Under the pieces are notes generated by a model. The model ran no database searches. It was not told the origin of the DNA and saw only the letters and a program-made list of their open reading frames with translations. The translations under genes and the position numbers were made by a program. 33,812 nucleotides of DNA from Candidatus Avoscillospira stercoripullorum (lineage in GTDB: Bacteria; Bacillota; Clostridia; Oscillospirales; Oscillospiraceae): positions 1 to 33,812 of the forward strand of contig DVGD01000147.1 in NCBI GenBank assembly GCA_018712905.1. The letters run 5' to 3'. Of the stretch, positions 22,479 through 31,213 are shown piece after piece (within the stretch, counting starts at the first letter, position 1; every line of letters starts with the position of its first letter).

Positions 22479-23192
22479 ATGATTCTGGAAGTGAAAGATG
22501 TACACGCATACTATAAAGACTCTCATGTGCTGTTCGGTATGGATTTCGGTGTGGACGAAGGCGAGTCCGTCTGCCTGATCGGCAGAAATGGTGCCGGCAA
22601 GACCACCACCATGAAGGCCATTATGGGTATGATGAACCCTGTCCACAAATGTACCACGAAGGGCAGTATCCTGTTTGATGGGAAAGAGATCTGCGGGAAA
22701 CCCACCTATGCCATCTCCAAAGCCGGTATGGGTTACGTTCCCCAGGGTCGTCACATCTTCTCTATGCTGACTGTGCGTGAGAACCTGGAAATCGCCGAGC
22801 GCAAGGGCGTGGGCGGCGAGATGACTTGGACGATGGAGCGGATTTTCGAGCTGTTCCCCCGTCTCAAAGAGCGGCTGAACTTCAAAGGCCCCAGCCTCTC
22901 CGGCGGTGAGCAGCAGATGCTGGCCGTGGCAAGAGGGCTGGTACAAAATCCCCGGATCCTGCTGCTGGACGAGATCACCGAAGGCCTAGCGCCTATCATT
23001 GTCGATGAGCTTGCCGAGATCATCGCCGAGCTGCGCAGGCAGGGCGTCACCGTCCTTGTGGCCGAGCAAAATATGAAGTTTGCGCTGAAGGTCTCGGATC
23101 GCTGCTGCATCCTGGAAAAGGGCAAAATCGTCTACAGCGATAAAACCTCCGATATCCCGCAGGAAATCTTTACAAAGTATCTGGGCGTTTAA
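22479..23192 (+). CDS. livF: Liv-type ABC transporter ATPase, LivF family
   Basis: 237 residues. Opens ILEVKDVHAYYKDSHVLFG as LivF proteins do, with Walker A GRNGAGKTT, VPQGRHIFSMLTVRENL (typical LivF), signature LSGGEQQ and Walker B LLLDEITEGLAP. It completes the importer. The start follows GGGAGG about 8 nt upstream and is 4 nt past the previous stop. A terminator-like hairpin follows, separating the transport module from the enzymes. Confidence 0.94.
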   Translation: MILEVKDVHAYYKDSHVLFGMDFGVDEGESVCLIGRNGAGKTTTMKAIMGMMNPVHKCTTKGSILFDGKEICGKPTYAISKAGMGYVPQGRHIFSMLTVRENLEIAERKGVGGEMTWTMERIFELFPRLKERLNFKGPSLSGGEQQMLAVARGLVQNPRILLLDEITEGLAPIIVDELAEIIAELRRQGVTVLVAEQNMKFALKVSDRCCILEKGKIVYSDKTSDIPQEIFTKYLGV

Positions 23193-23199
23193 ACGCACC

Positions 23200-23248
23200 G
23201 TGTCCGGGGCGGCAGAGGCAATACCTCGGCGGCTCCGGGCACATTTTT
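23200..23248 (+). terminator. Terminator-like hairpin between livF and GRE2
   Basis: GTGTCCGGGGC (23200-23210) pairs with GCTCCGGGCAC (23232-23242) through 11 bp including two G-U pairs, enclosing a small GAGG/CCTC stem, and is followed by ATTTTTA. It is strong enough to act as a partial terminator or attenuator. No separate promoter is evident before GRE2, so read-through is expected. Confidence 0.55.
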
Positions 23249-23276
23249 ACATTTGCACAGGAAAGGAGCAACCCCT

Positions 23277-25676
23277 ATGTATCAATTTAAGCCGGTCAGT
23301 GATCGTGTGGCATATCTTCGGGAGCGCTATCGCACTTCCCCGGTGATTTTGGATTCCGAGCATGCCCGTCTGATGACGGAGGCTTATCAGAAATACGCCC
23401 ACGACGTGGCGATTATCAAGCGCGCCAAGACGCTCTACTATGTCTGTGAGCACCGCACCCTTCGCGTGGAAGACAAAGAGCTCATCGTGGGCAACCTGGG
23501 TCTTAACTACCGCGGCACCAGCATCTCCCCCGATTATGGCATGGGCTGGCTCATCGACGAGCTGGATACCGGCCTCTTCGACCAGCGGGATACCCAGCTT
23601 GAGCACATGGAGCTCTCTGAGGAGGATCGGAAGATTTTCCGGGAGATCTATCCCTTCTGGGAGCAGAACAGCGCCTCCACGTTCGTCGACAAGGCAATCC
23701 CCAGCGTGTTCTCCGACGTGCTGGCAGGCGGCGTCCTGTCCTATCGCGATAAGGGTAACGCAGACATGCCCACCGGCCACTTCAACGCCAATTATAAAAA
23801 GCTCATCAACCGGGGGCTTGCTTCCATCCGCCAGGAGGCGCAGGAGAAGCTGGACGGCCTGATGGGGCACATCGGCCCCAATGACCCCGGCCGGTTCTTC
23901 TTCTATCAGGCAATTATCACCTGCTGTGATGCCGTGATCCTGCTGGCCAAGCGCTACGCCAAGGCCTGCTATGAAAAGGCGGAAACGGCGGAGGAGCCGC
24001 GCAAGTCGGAGCTCCTCATGATGGCTGAGTCCCTGGATCGGATCATGGAAAACCCCTGCCAGACCTTCCACGATGCGGTGCAGGCCTGCTACCTCTATCA
24101 GATCGTCCTGGCACTGGACGGAAGCCTCCACGGCATCTCCTTCGGCCGGTTCGACCAGTACTGCTACCCCTTCCTCAAGGCGGATCTGGAGAGCGGCCGC
24201 ATCACCGAGGACGAGGCGCAGGAGACGGTGGACTGCTTCTTCCTGAAAATCAGCGAGATGTTCAAGGGTCGTTCCCACTTCGTTTCCATGGGCGGCGGCG
24301 GCTACACCTCCGGTCAGCAGATGAGCCTGGGCGGTGTGGATGCCGCGGGCAACGACGCCTCCAATCCCCTTTCTTACATGATGCTCCAGGCCTCCGCACG
24401 CCTGAAGCTGCACACGCCCCCGCTGTCGCTGCGGATTCATAAGAACACGCCCCGGGAGCTGTGGGAAGCGGCCACCGCCTGCACCAGTCAGGTGGGCGGC
24501 ATCCCCACGTTCCAGAATGATGATGTCATCATCCCCATGATGGTGAAAGCCGGCTACTCGCTGGAGGACGCCCGGGATTATTGCATCATCGGCTGCGTGG
24601 AGCCTGCCGGTTCCGGCAATGATTTCCCCGCCTGCGGCGGCCCGCACGCCAAGTGCTACATCAACATGGCCAACTGTCTGATTGTGGCCCTCAACGATGG
24701 CGTCAATCCCATCAATGGCATTCAGAGCGGCCCCCACACGGGAAAGCTCTCTGAAATGACCGACTTCCCCCAGGTGCTGGAGGCATTCAAGCGGCAGGTG
24801 GAGTTCTACATGGATTGGAAGATCTCCCTGACCAATATGATGGAGTTCATCACCCGGAATATCATGCCTCTGCCGGTGCTGTCCATGACCTTGGACGGCT
24901 GCATGGAGTCCGGCCTGGACTGCACCTCCGGCGGTGCCAAGTACAATAGCTGCGGCAGCGCATCGGTGGGTACCGGTACGGTGGGCAACAGCCTTGCCGC
25001 CATCAAGTGGGCTGTCTTCGATGAGAAAATCTGCACCGCCAAGGAGTTCTATGATGCCTGGATGGCCGGCTGGAAGGGGCATGAGGAGCTGCGGCAGATG
25101 TTAATTCACAAAGCGCCCCACTATGGCAACGGGGAGGACGCAGTGGATGAGCTGGCCTCCTGGGCCATGGATGTCTACGCCCAGAAATATAACGCCGGGC
25201 AGTGCCTCCGGGGCAGAATGAAGGCGGGACTGTTCTCCGTCTCCGGTCATATCCCCATGGGCAAGAGCACCATGGCCACCCCTGACGGACGTCTGGGCGG
25301 CACACCGCTATCCGACGGCATTTCTCCCTCCCAGGCCACCGACAAGCATGGCCCCATTCCCATTTTGCAGGGTGCTGCGAAGCTCAAGCAGAGCCACGAC
25401 TACAACGGCACGCTGCTCAATATGAAGTTCCATCCCAAATCCGTGGAAGGCCAGGAGGGCATTGACAAGCTGATCCGACTGGTGCAGACCTATTTTGACG
25501 AGGGCGGCATGCACATCCAGTACAATGTCGTTGGCTCAGATACGCTGCGGGACGCCCAGAAGCATCCGGAAAAATACCGGGATCTGGTGATTCGCATAGC
25601 CGGTTTCTCCGCTTATTTTGTGGAGCTTTATAAGGAGCTGCAGGACGATTTGATTTCGAGAACCGATCAACAGTAA
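23277..25676 (+). CDS. Glycyl radical enzyme, eliminase type (GRE2)
   Basis: 799 residues from ATG 23277, which follows AAAGGAG; an in-frame TTG at 23253 precedes that site and is rejected. Thiyl-radical Cys440 with Glu442 in GCVEP, the classic eliminase motif; glycyl radical Gly776 in RIAGFSAYF near the C-terminus. It belongs with dehydratases, C-N/C-S lyases and decarboxylases, not pyruvate formate-lyase. After GCVEP the sequence AGSGND is shared with GRE1 (ITGSGND), showing the two are paralogues of the same branch. Its activase follows 13 bp downstream. The neighbours (Liv importer, OYE-type reductase, dehydrogenases) do not match the known choline, diol, hydroxyproline or sulfonate clusters. 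No bacterial microcompartment shell gene is nearby, so it probably works free in the cytoplasm. Confidence 0.94.
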   Translation: MYQFKPVSDRVAYLRERYRTSPVILDSEHARLMTEAYQKYAHDVAIIKRAKTLYYVCEHRTLRVEDKELIVGNLGLNYRGTSISPDYGMGWLIDELDTGLFDQRDTQLEHMELSEEDRKIFREIYPFWEQNSASTFVDKAIPSVFSDVLAGGVLSYRDKGNADMPTGHFNANYKKLINRGLASIRQEAQEKLDGLMGHIGPNDPGRFFFYQAIITCCDAVILLAKRYAKACYEKAETAEEPRKSELLMMAESLDRIMENPCQTFHDAVQACYLYQIVLALDGSLHGISFGRFDQYCYPFLKADLESGRITEDEAQETVDCFFLKISEMFKGRSHFVSMGGGGYTSGQQMSLGGVDAAGNDASNPLSYMMLQASARLKLHTPPLSLRIHKNTPRELWEAATACTSQVGGIPTFQNDDVIIPMMVKAGYSLEDARDYCIIGCVEPAGSGNDFPACGGPHAKCYINMANCLIVALNDGVNPINGIQSGPHTGKLSEMTDFPQVLEAFKRQVEFYMDWKISLTNMMEFITRNIMPLPVLSMTLDGCMESGLDCTSGGAKYNSCGSASVGTGTVGNSLAAIKWAVFDEKICTAKEFYDAWMAGWKGHEELRQMLIHKAPHYGNGEDAVDELASWAMDVYAQKYNAGQCLRGRMKAGLFSVSGHIPMGKSTMATPDGRLGGTPLSDGISPSQATDKHGPIPILQGAAKLKQSHDYNGTLLNMKFHPKSVEGQEGIDKLIRLVQTYFDEGGMHIQYNVVGSDTLRDAQKHPEKYRDLVIRIAGFSAYFVELYKELQDDLISRTDQQ

Positions 25677-25689
25677 GGGAGGAACCCAC

Positions 25690-26649
25690 ATGGAAGACCG
25701 GGAGATCATCGGTCATTTATATGATATTCAAGGATATTCCGTCCACGACGGCCCCGGAATCCGCACCACCGTGTACCTCAAAGGCTGCCCCTTGAAGTGC
25801 CTGTGGTGCCACAGCCCGGAGTCCCAGACCTTTACCGATGAGCTGGCTTATATGAAGCTGCGGTGCGTGGGTGTGGAAGACTGCGGCGCCTGCCTCCGGG
25901 TGTGCCAGCATCAGGCCATTGCCCTGTGCGAGCCGGAGAAATCCGTGCTGGACGATACGGTGTATCTGACGAAGATCCGGGTGCTGCGGGATCGCTGCAC
26001 CCAGTGCATGGACTGTGCCAAAGCCTGCAATGCCGAAGCGCTGTTCTGCGATGGGTACGACATGACCGTGGGGGAGGTCTTTGCACGGGTCATGAAGGAC
26101 AAGCTGTTCTTTGGTGAAGACGGGGGCGTGACGATTTCCGGCGGAGAAGCCATGAGTCAGCCGGAATTCACCTACGCGCTGGCCAAAATGTGCAAAGAAG
26201 CCGGGATCAGCGTCTGCCTGGATACCACCGGATATTGCAGCTTCGAGCTGCTGGAGAAAATGATCCCTGTCACGGATCTGTTTCTTTATGATCTCAAGCA
26301 CATGGACAGCGCCAAGCACAAATCTTTTACCGGCGTGCCCAATGAACTGATTTTGGAAAATGCCCGGCGTCTTGCTGCCGCGGGCGGCAAGCTGCAGGTT
26401 CGCGTCCCCGTGATTCCCAAGCTGAATGGCGGCATGGAGAACATCCGCGCCACAGCTGCCTTCTGCAAGGAGCTGGGGGATGCCGTTACGCTGGTGCAGG
26501 TACTGCCCTACCACCGGATGGGCATTGCCAAGTATGAACGGCTGGATTTACCGTACCGGCTGGTCAATGTGGATCCGCCGGAGGATGAATATATGAATGC
26601 GCGCTTGCAGGTAATGCTGGATGCCGGCCTGAAGGCGCAGCTGCATTGA
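25690..26649 (+). CDS. Glycyl radical enzyme activase (radical SAM)
   Basis: 319 residues. The radical-SAM cluster motif C-x3-C-x2-C is at Cys33, Cys37, Cys40 (GCPLKCLWC), preceded by the activase signature YSVHDGPGIRTTVYLKG. Between this and the barrel is a ferredoxin-like insert with two further Cys groups (CGACLRVC and CTQCMDCAKAC) that carries extra [4Fe-4S] clusters, as in eliminase-type activases rather than the short PFL activase. GGVTISGGEA is the SAM-binding motif. It abstracts H from the GRE glycine to make the radical. Adjacent to GRE2; as the only activase seen here it may also activate GRE1. Confidence 0.95.
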   Translation: MEDREIIGHLYDIQGYSVHDGPGIRTTVYLKGCPLKCLWCHSPESQTFTDELAYMKLRCVGVEDCGACLRVCQHQAIALCEPEKSVLDDTVYLTKIRVLRDRCTQCMDCAKACNAEALFCDGYDMTVGEVFARVMKDKLFFGEDGGVTISGGEAMSQPEFTYALAKMCKEAGISVCLDTTGYCSFELLEKMIPVTDLFLYDLKHMDSAKHKSFTGVPNELILENARRLAAAGGKLQVRVPVIPKLNGGMENIRATAAFCKELGDAVTLVQVLPYHRMGIAKYERLDLPYRLVNVDPPEDEYMNARLQVMLDAGLKAQLH

Positions 26650-26667
26650 ATTGAGGAGGTTCATCAG

Positions 26668-27645
26668 ATGAAAAAAATTGTCTCTCTGTTTGCAAAGGGA
26701 AATCCCCTGTATCAAATGCTCAACGACCGCGCGGCCAAGTATGCCGAAGAAAAGGGTCTTGCGTACGAGTGGGTGCCCATGGATCCGTTCACCCCGGAGA
26801 AGGCTGCCGCCGCGCTGAAGGAGGCAGACGCCGGCATCATCGATGTGGAACCCTATGACAAGGAAATCTTCTCTCAGATCTGCGATCGTACCAAGCTGCT
26901 CATCCGCTTTGGCGTGGGCTTTGACGCGGTGAACCTGGCGGACGCCACCGCATACGGGATCAAGGTCGCCCGCACCCAGGGCGCCAACGCCGGCGCCGTG
27001 GCGGAAGACGCGCTATTGATGATGATGGCGCTGCGCCGGAAGCTCAACCAGGGGCAGGTGGGCGTGAAGACCGGCAACTGGGTGAAGGAGATCGGCCATG
27101 AGACCATCGGCGCCACCGTGGGCATTCTGGGCTTCGGCGCCGTGGGCAAGACGCTGGCACGCCTGCTGCGCGGCTTCGGCTGCCGCATCCTGGCCTATGA
27201 TACGTATCACGACGAAACGGCCGCCGCCGAGCTGGGCGTGGAATTTGTGGATGCCGATACCATCTTCCAGACGTGCGATGCCATCAGCATTCACCTGGCG
27301 CTCAACGATGCGACCCGTGGCTATGTCAATGCCGAGCGTCTTGCCATGATGAAGCCCGATGCCGTCATCGTCAACACGGCACGCGGCCCGCTGGTGGACG
27401 ACGAAGCCATGGTGGCCGCGCTCAAAAATCATCAGATTGGCGGCGCCGGCCTGGATGTGTTTGCAGAAGAACCCCTGCCCGTGACCAGCCCCTACATCGG
27501 CCTGGACAATGTGATTCTGACCCCCCACGTGGCCAGCTCCACGGTGGAGTCCCTGTGGAACATCTATGCCATGGCCATCGATGTAGCTTACGACTTCTTC
27601 CACGGCACGGAGAGCGCCCAGACCAAGCGCTGCTGGCTGAACTGA
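26668..27645 (+). CDS. D-2-hydroxyacid dehydrogenase (phosphoglycerate-dehydrogenase-like)
   Basis: 325 residues. NAD-binding fold GILGFGAVGKTLA, then Asp in AYDTYHD at the end of strand 2 (NAD preferred over NADP). The catalytic set is present: Arg in NTARGPLVD, Glu in DVFAEEPLP and His in LTPHVASST. The reaction is reversible reduction of a 2-oxoacid to a D-2-hydroxyacid in the cytoplasm. There is no C-terminal ACT domain, so it is not the regulated biosynthetic SerA form. GAGGAGG precedes the start, 18 bp after the activase. In this operon it could oxidise or reduce an acid entering or leaving the ICL/PEPM-fold enzymes; this is inference. Confidence 0.92.
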   Translation: MKKIVSLFAKGNPLYQMLNDRAAKYAEEKGLAYEWVPMDPFTPEKAAAALKEADAGIIDVEPYDKEIFSQICDRTKLLIRFGVGFDAVNLADATAYGIKVARTQGANAGAVAEDALLMMMALRRKLNQGQVGVKTGNWVKEIGHETIGATVGILGFGAVGKTLARLLRGFGCRILAYDTYHDETAAAELGVEFVDADTIFQTCDAISIHLALNDATRGYVNAERLAMMKPDAVIVNTARGPLVDDEAMVAALKNHQIGGAGLDVFAEEPLPVTSPYIGLDNVILTPHVASSTVESLWNIYAMAIDVAYDFFHGTESAQTKRCWLN

Positions 27646-27659
27646 GTGGGAGGCGCGCC

Positions 27660-28121
27660 GTGCTTTACAATGAGCTCTCCATGCACCATCGCTATGATCT
27701 CAGCAGTCCGGCATTTGAGGCCGCCTTTTCCTTCCTGCGTCGGTCGGATCTCGCCGAGCTTGCCGCGGGCGAATATCCCGTATGCCCCGGCGTGACTGCC
27801 TACGTGCAGCGCTACACCACTTCGCCCGCCGAGGCGCTGGATTTTGAGACCCATAACAAATACTTTGATATTCAGTACGTGGTTGCCGGCCTGGAAGCCA
27901 TCGGCGTCATTCCGCGGCGTTGTCTTTCCGAACAGACTCCCTACGATTCCGCGCGTGACATACAGTACTGGCACGAGCCGGAATTTGCCGGCAGCGTGGT
28001 GCTGTATCCGGGCGACTATGCCGTGTTGCCGCCGGAGATGGCGCATAAGCCTCGCATCTCCCTGGGGGAAGACCGCCCTGTGCGCAAGGTGGTCATCAAG
28101 GTTCCCGCTGTTCCCCGATAA
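27660..28121 (+). CDS. YhcH/YjgK/YiaL family protein
   Basis: 153 residues from a GTG start at 27660, chosen for GGGAGG 6 nt upstream and because it gives the standard family length. Family blocks are present: FETHNKYFDIQYVVAGLEAIG, YPGDYAVLPPEMAHKP and a C-terminal VRKVVIKV. The fold is a metal-binding cupin-like barrel. Members (YhcH, YiaL, EbgC, TabA) sit in sialic acid, pentose or galactoside operons and are thought to act on sugar anomers or as accessory proteins. Its presence hints at a sugar- or sugar-acid-like intermediate. The usual ATG start is absent in this position. Confidence 0.86.
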   Translation: MLYNELSMHHRYDLSSPAFEAAFSFLRRSDLAELAAGEYPVCPGVTAYVQRYTTSPAEALDFETHNKYFDIQYVVAGLEAIGVIPRRCLSEQTPYDSARDIQYWHEPEFAGSVVLYPGDYAVLPPEMAHKPRISLGEDRPVRKVVIKVPAVPR

Positions 28122-28151
28122 TCCGATCACACACGAAAGGAAATTGATTTT

Positions 28152-29147
28152 ATGCTTACGAAACGACAGAATTTGCTGGAAACCATCCATGGCGGGAATC
28201 CCGACCGCTATGTCAATATGTTTGAGGCCTTCGGCTTTACCAGCTATATTCCCTTCTCTCTCCACGATCATCGTCCCAACCCCGGCGACCTGAATGTGGT
28301 CAATTCCTGGGGCGTCACCCGTTCGTGGCCGGTGGGCAACCCCGGCCCCTTCCCCATTCACACCGCCGACCGTCTGGTCGTGAAGGATATTGCCGAGTGG
28401 CAGCGCTATGTGAAAGCGCCGCAGGTGGTTTATGATGCCAAGGAGTGGGAGCAGGCCATTGCCCATGCCGAGAAGATCGACCGCAACGAGCAGTTTGTAA
28501 CCGCCACCTTCGCCCCGGGAATCTTTGAGAATATCCACTACCTGTGTGAAATGCAAAATACGCTCATGGCCTTCTATGAAGAGCCGGAAGCCCTGCAAGA
28601 GCTGATTGAGTTCCTGGGCGAGTGGGAAATCAGCTATGCCCAGGAAGTTTGCAAGTACCTCAAGCCCGACTGCCTGTTCCAGCATGATGACTGGGGCAGC
28701 CAGATTTCCACCTTCATTTCCCCCGATATGTTCGAGGAATTTCTGCTGCCCGTCTATAAGAAGGTATATGGCTATTACAAGAGCCACGGTGTGGAATTGA
28801 TCGTGCACCACTCCGATTCCTTCGCCGCCACCCTGGTGCCCTATATGATCGAAATGGGCATCGATATCTGGCAGGGTGTGATGACCACGAACAACATTCC
28901 CGAGCTCATCCAGAAGTACGGCGGCCAGATCTCCTTCATGGGCGGGATCGACAGCGCAGCCGTGGATCACGAGGGCTGGACGGAGGAGGAGATCCAGAAG
29001 AAAGTGTTTGAGGCATGCGACGCCTGCGGCAAGCATTACTTCATTCCCTCCGCATCGCAGGGCGGCGCCATGGCCACCTACCCAGGGGTCTACGACGCAT
29101 TGACCCGCGCCATCAACGCCAAGAGCGTCATCGACTTCGCAAAGTAA
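28152..29147 (+). CDS. Uroporphyrinogen decarboxylase (UroD)-family protein
   Basis: 331 residues with the UroD-fold pattern typical of corrinoid-type methyltransferase relatives: RQNLLETIHGGNPDRY at the start, DDWGSQISTFISPDMFEEF mid-protein, and VELIVHHSDS followed by MGIDIWQGV. MtaA/MtbA-type methyltransferases have a zinc-binding HxC in the HHSD position; here it is His-His-Ser-Asp, so the zinc site is not conserved. No corrinoid protein or MtaB/MttB partner is nearby. It is therefore neither clear haem biosynthesis nor classical methyl transfer. Similar uncharacterised UroD-like proteins occur in catabolic clusters of anaerobes. AAAGGAAATTG precedes the ATG. Confidence 0.82.
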   Translation: MLTKRQNLLETIHGGNPDRYVNMFEAFGFTSYIPFSLHDHRPNPGDLNVVNSWGVTRSWPVGNPGPFPIHTADRLVVKDIAEWQRYVKAPQVVYDAKEWEQAIAHAEKIDRNEQFVTATFAPGIFENIHYLCEMQNTLMAFYEEPEALQELIEFLGEWEISYAQEVCKYLKPDCLFQHDDWGSQISTFISPDMFEEFLLPVYKKVYGYYKSHGVELIVHHSDSFAATLVPYMIEMGIDIWQGVMTTNNIPELIQKYGGQISFMGGIDSAAVDHEGWTEEEIQKKVFEACDACGKHYFIPSASQGGAMATYPGVYDALTRAINAKSVIDFAK

Positions 29148-29157
29148 TGGAGATTTC

Positions 29158-29199
29158 AGCGGCCTGTGCAGCCTGGTGCATTGCCCTGCGCAGGCCGCT
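29158..29199 (+). other. Intercistronic hairpin before OYE2
   Basis: AGCGGCCTGTGCAG (29158-29171) pairs with CTGCGCAGGCCGCT (29186-29199): 14 bp with one G-U pair and a 14-nt loop, then only TTTC. It may be a processing or stability element between the UroD-like and OYE2 genes. Confidence 0.6.
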
Positions 29200-29225
29200 T
29201 TCAGTGGAAAAGGAGTTCGATTATC

Positions 29226-31196
29226 ATGTATCGCAGACTATTCCAACCCATTCAGATTGCCGGCATGCGGGTTCCAAACCGCATTGCCATGACCGCCATG
29301 GGCAACCATCTTGCCAATCCCGACGGCAGCGTGTCCGATGCCGATGTGGCATTCTATGCCGCCCGCGCCGCAGGCGGTGTGGGGCTTGTGATCACCGAGT
29401 GCGCCTGTGTGGACTTTGCCACCGGCAAGGGCAACCTCAGGCAGCTGGCGGTGAATGACGATCGGTATATCCCCGGCCTCAAGCGGCTGGCCGATGCGGT
29501 GCACGCCCACGGCGCTGCCCTGTGCGTGCAGCTCTATCATCCCGGCCGGCAGGGCATTGCCGCCGTCAACGGTGTGGAAACCATGGCAGCTCCCAGCGTA
29601 ACCGAGTGCCAGTGCGTCCATCAGCCCACCCATGCAATGACCACCGAAGAGATCCGCGAGATGGTGCACCGCTTTGCCATGGGCGCCTACCGCCTCAAGC
29701 AAGCCGGCGTGGATGCAGTGGAGTTCCACGGTGCCCATGGCTATCTGATCGGGCAGTTTCTCAGTCCTTATACCAACCGGCGCAGCGATGCCTATGGCGG
29801 TTCTTTTGAAAACAGGATGCGCTTCCTGGACGAGATTATCTTGGAGGCGCGCCGCCTTTGCGGCGACTATCCCATGCTGGTGCGCTTCTCTGTGGACGAG
29901 CATATGGACTATGCCGGCAAACCGGGCGAGGGGCTTCAATTATCCGACGGCATTGAGATCGCCCGCCACCTGGAGAAGCTGGGTGTGGACGCCCTGGATG
30001 TGAGCAGCGGCATCTACGAGACCATGAACACCGCCTGGGAACCGGTGGGCTTTGACGAAGGCTGGAAAATCGACGGGCCTGCCGCCGTAAAGAAGGCCGT
30101 TTCCATTCCGGTCATCGGAGCCTCTGTCATCCGCGAGCCCGCCTATGCTGAGCAAATCCTTTCCGAGGGCAAGGTAGATCTGGTGGGTTCCGCCCGTGCC
30201 TTCCTGGCCGATCCCCAGTGGGGTAAAAAGGCACTGGAGGGGCGTGACTGCGAGATCCGCAAGTGCATCTCCTGCCTATACTGCATGGAAACCCTGATGG
30301 CGGCCGATATGAGTCCCGTTCCCATGGGCTGTGCCATTAACTTCGAGGCCGGCCGGGAAGCCGTCTGGCAGGATACGCAGCTTCCCAAGGATGGAAATGG
30401 GCGCTGTGTTGCCGTGATTGGCGCCGGACCTGCCGGGATGGAAGCCGCCCGGGTGCTGGCGCTGCGGGGGTTCCGTCCGGTGGTCTTTGAGAAGACCGCC
30501 CATGTGGGCGGCCAGGTTCTGTTCGGCTCCAAGCCGCCCAAGAAGGAGAAGACCAGCTGGCTGGTGGAGTATCAGCTGGGACAGCTGGAAAAGCTGGGCG
30601 TGGAGATCAGGCTCAATACCCCCGCCACGGTGGAGGCGCTGCGGGAACTCCAGCCCTGCGCCGTGTTTGTAGCACAGGGCTCCCACAGCGTCAAGCCCCG
30701 CTCCATTCCCGGCCTGGACGGCGCGGACGTCTATGTGCCCGCCGATGTGCTCATGGGGCGCGTAAACCTCCGGGATCAGGATGTGTGCGTGGTGGGATCC
30801 GGCATGACGGGGATCGAAACCGCGGAACTGCTGGGCAGCCAGGGGAACCGGGTCACCGTATTTGAAATGGCGGACGAGATCGGCCCCGGCGTATTCTTAC
30901 AGAACTTGATTGATGTGATGCGCCGTGTTGACGCCCATCATACCAAGCGCTATCCCAAGCACAAGCTATTAAAGGTGGACGGCGGCGACGTCACCGTGGA
31001 AACCACCGATACCCATGTGCAAAAGGCCTTCCATTTTGACAGCGTTGTGATCTCCCTGGGCGTGGCGCCCAACCGCGAACTGGTGGAGGAGTTGGAGGCA
31101 AACTTTGACCACGTTGTGCAAATCGGAGATGCTAACAAGGGCGGCCGGATTGCGGACGCCATTGCGGCCGGCTATCTGGCTGCCGCCGAACTATAG
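29226..31196 (+). CDS. OYE/2,4-dienoyl-CoA-reductase-type flavoprotein (OYE2)
   Basis: 656 residues, with ATG 29226 after AAAAGGAG. FMN barrel (about 1-340) with the standard HGAHGYL (His168, Tyr173) and SDAYGGSFENR. The [4Fe-4S] site is Cys347, Cys350, Cys353 and Cys369 (C-x2-C-x2-C-x15-C). The FAD fold VAVIGAGPAGMEAA and NAD fold VCVVGSGMTGIETA follow. It should reduce an activated double bond with NAD(P)H through a flavin-iron-sulfur relay. It is a paralogue of OYE1 but keeps the Tyr that OYE1 lacks, and its fourth Cys is 5 residues further away, so the two probably act on different substrates or steps. Bile-acid BaiCD/BaiH and enoate reductases share this layout, but no other bai-type gene is here. 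Confidence 0.92.
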   Translation: MYRRLFQPIQIAGMRVPNRIAMTAMGNHLANPDGSVSDADVAFYAARAAGGVGLVITECACVDFATGKGNLRQLAVNDDRYIPGLKRLADAVHAHGAALCVQLYHPGRQGIAAVNGVETMAAPSVTECQCVHQPTHAMTTEEIREMVHRFAMGAYRLKQAGVDAVEFHGAHGYLIGQFLSPYTNRRSDAYGGSFENRMRFLDEIILEARRLCGDYPMLVRFSVDEHMDYAGKPGEGLQLSDGIEIARHLEKLGVDALDVSSGIYETMNTAWEPVGFDEGWKIDGPAAVKKAVSIPVIGASVIREPAYAEQILSEGKVDLVGSARAFLADPQWGKKALEGRDCEIRKCISCLYCMETLMAADMSPVPMGCAINFEAGREAVWQDTQLPKDGNGRCVAVIGAGPAGMEAARVLALRGFRPVVFEKTAHVGGQVLFGSKPPKKEKTSWLVEYQLGQLEKLGVEIRLNTPATVEALRELQPCAVFVAQGSHSVKPRSIPGLDGADVYVPADVLMGRVNLRDQDVCVVGSGMTGIETAELLGSQGNRVTVFEMADEIGPGVFLQNLIDVMRRVDAHHTKRYPKHKLLKVDGGDVTVETTDTHVQKAFHFDSVVISLGVAPNRELVEELEANFDHVVQIGDANKGGRIADAIAAGYLAAAEL

Positions 31197-31213
31197 AGAA
31201 AGGAGTTGATGTG

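Noticed and set aside
23247..25082. 611-codon open frame on the minus strand opposite GRE2
   Set aside because: Caused by codon bias of GRE2 on the other strand; its His/Gly/Val-rich product resembles no family, and GRE2 is certain.
23277..26649. GRE2 and activase as a choline TMA-lyase pair (CutC/CutD)
   Set aside because: The GCVEP motif is shared by all eliminases, and no microcompartment or cut-type genes are present; the transporter and partners differ.
27588..29036. 482-codon minus-strand frame opposite YhcH and UroD-like genes
   Set aside because: It spans several convincing + strand genes and their ribosome sites, and looks like a mirror of their codon usage.
28152..29147. Corrinoid-dependent O- or N-demethylation system
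   Set aside because: Zinc motif not conserved; no corrinoid protein, no MttB/MtaB-like methyltransferase and no reactivase in the window.
29226..31196. OYE2 as a bile-acid BaiCD/BaiH enzyme
   Set aside because: The domain layout is shared by many reductases, and no baiB, baiE, baiA or baiF type gene is present.
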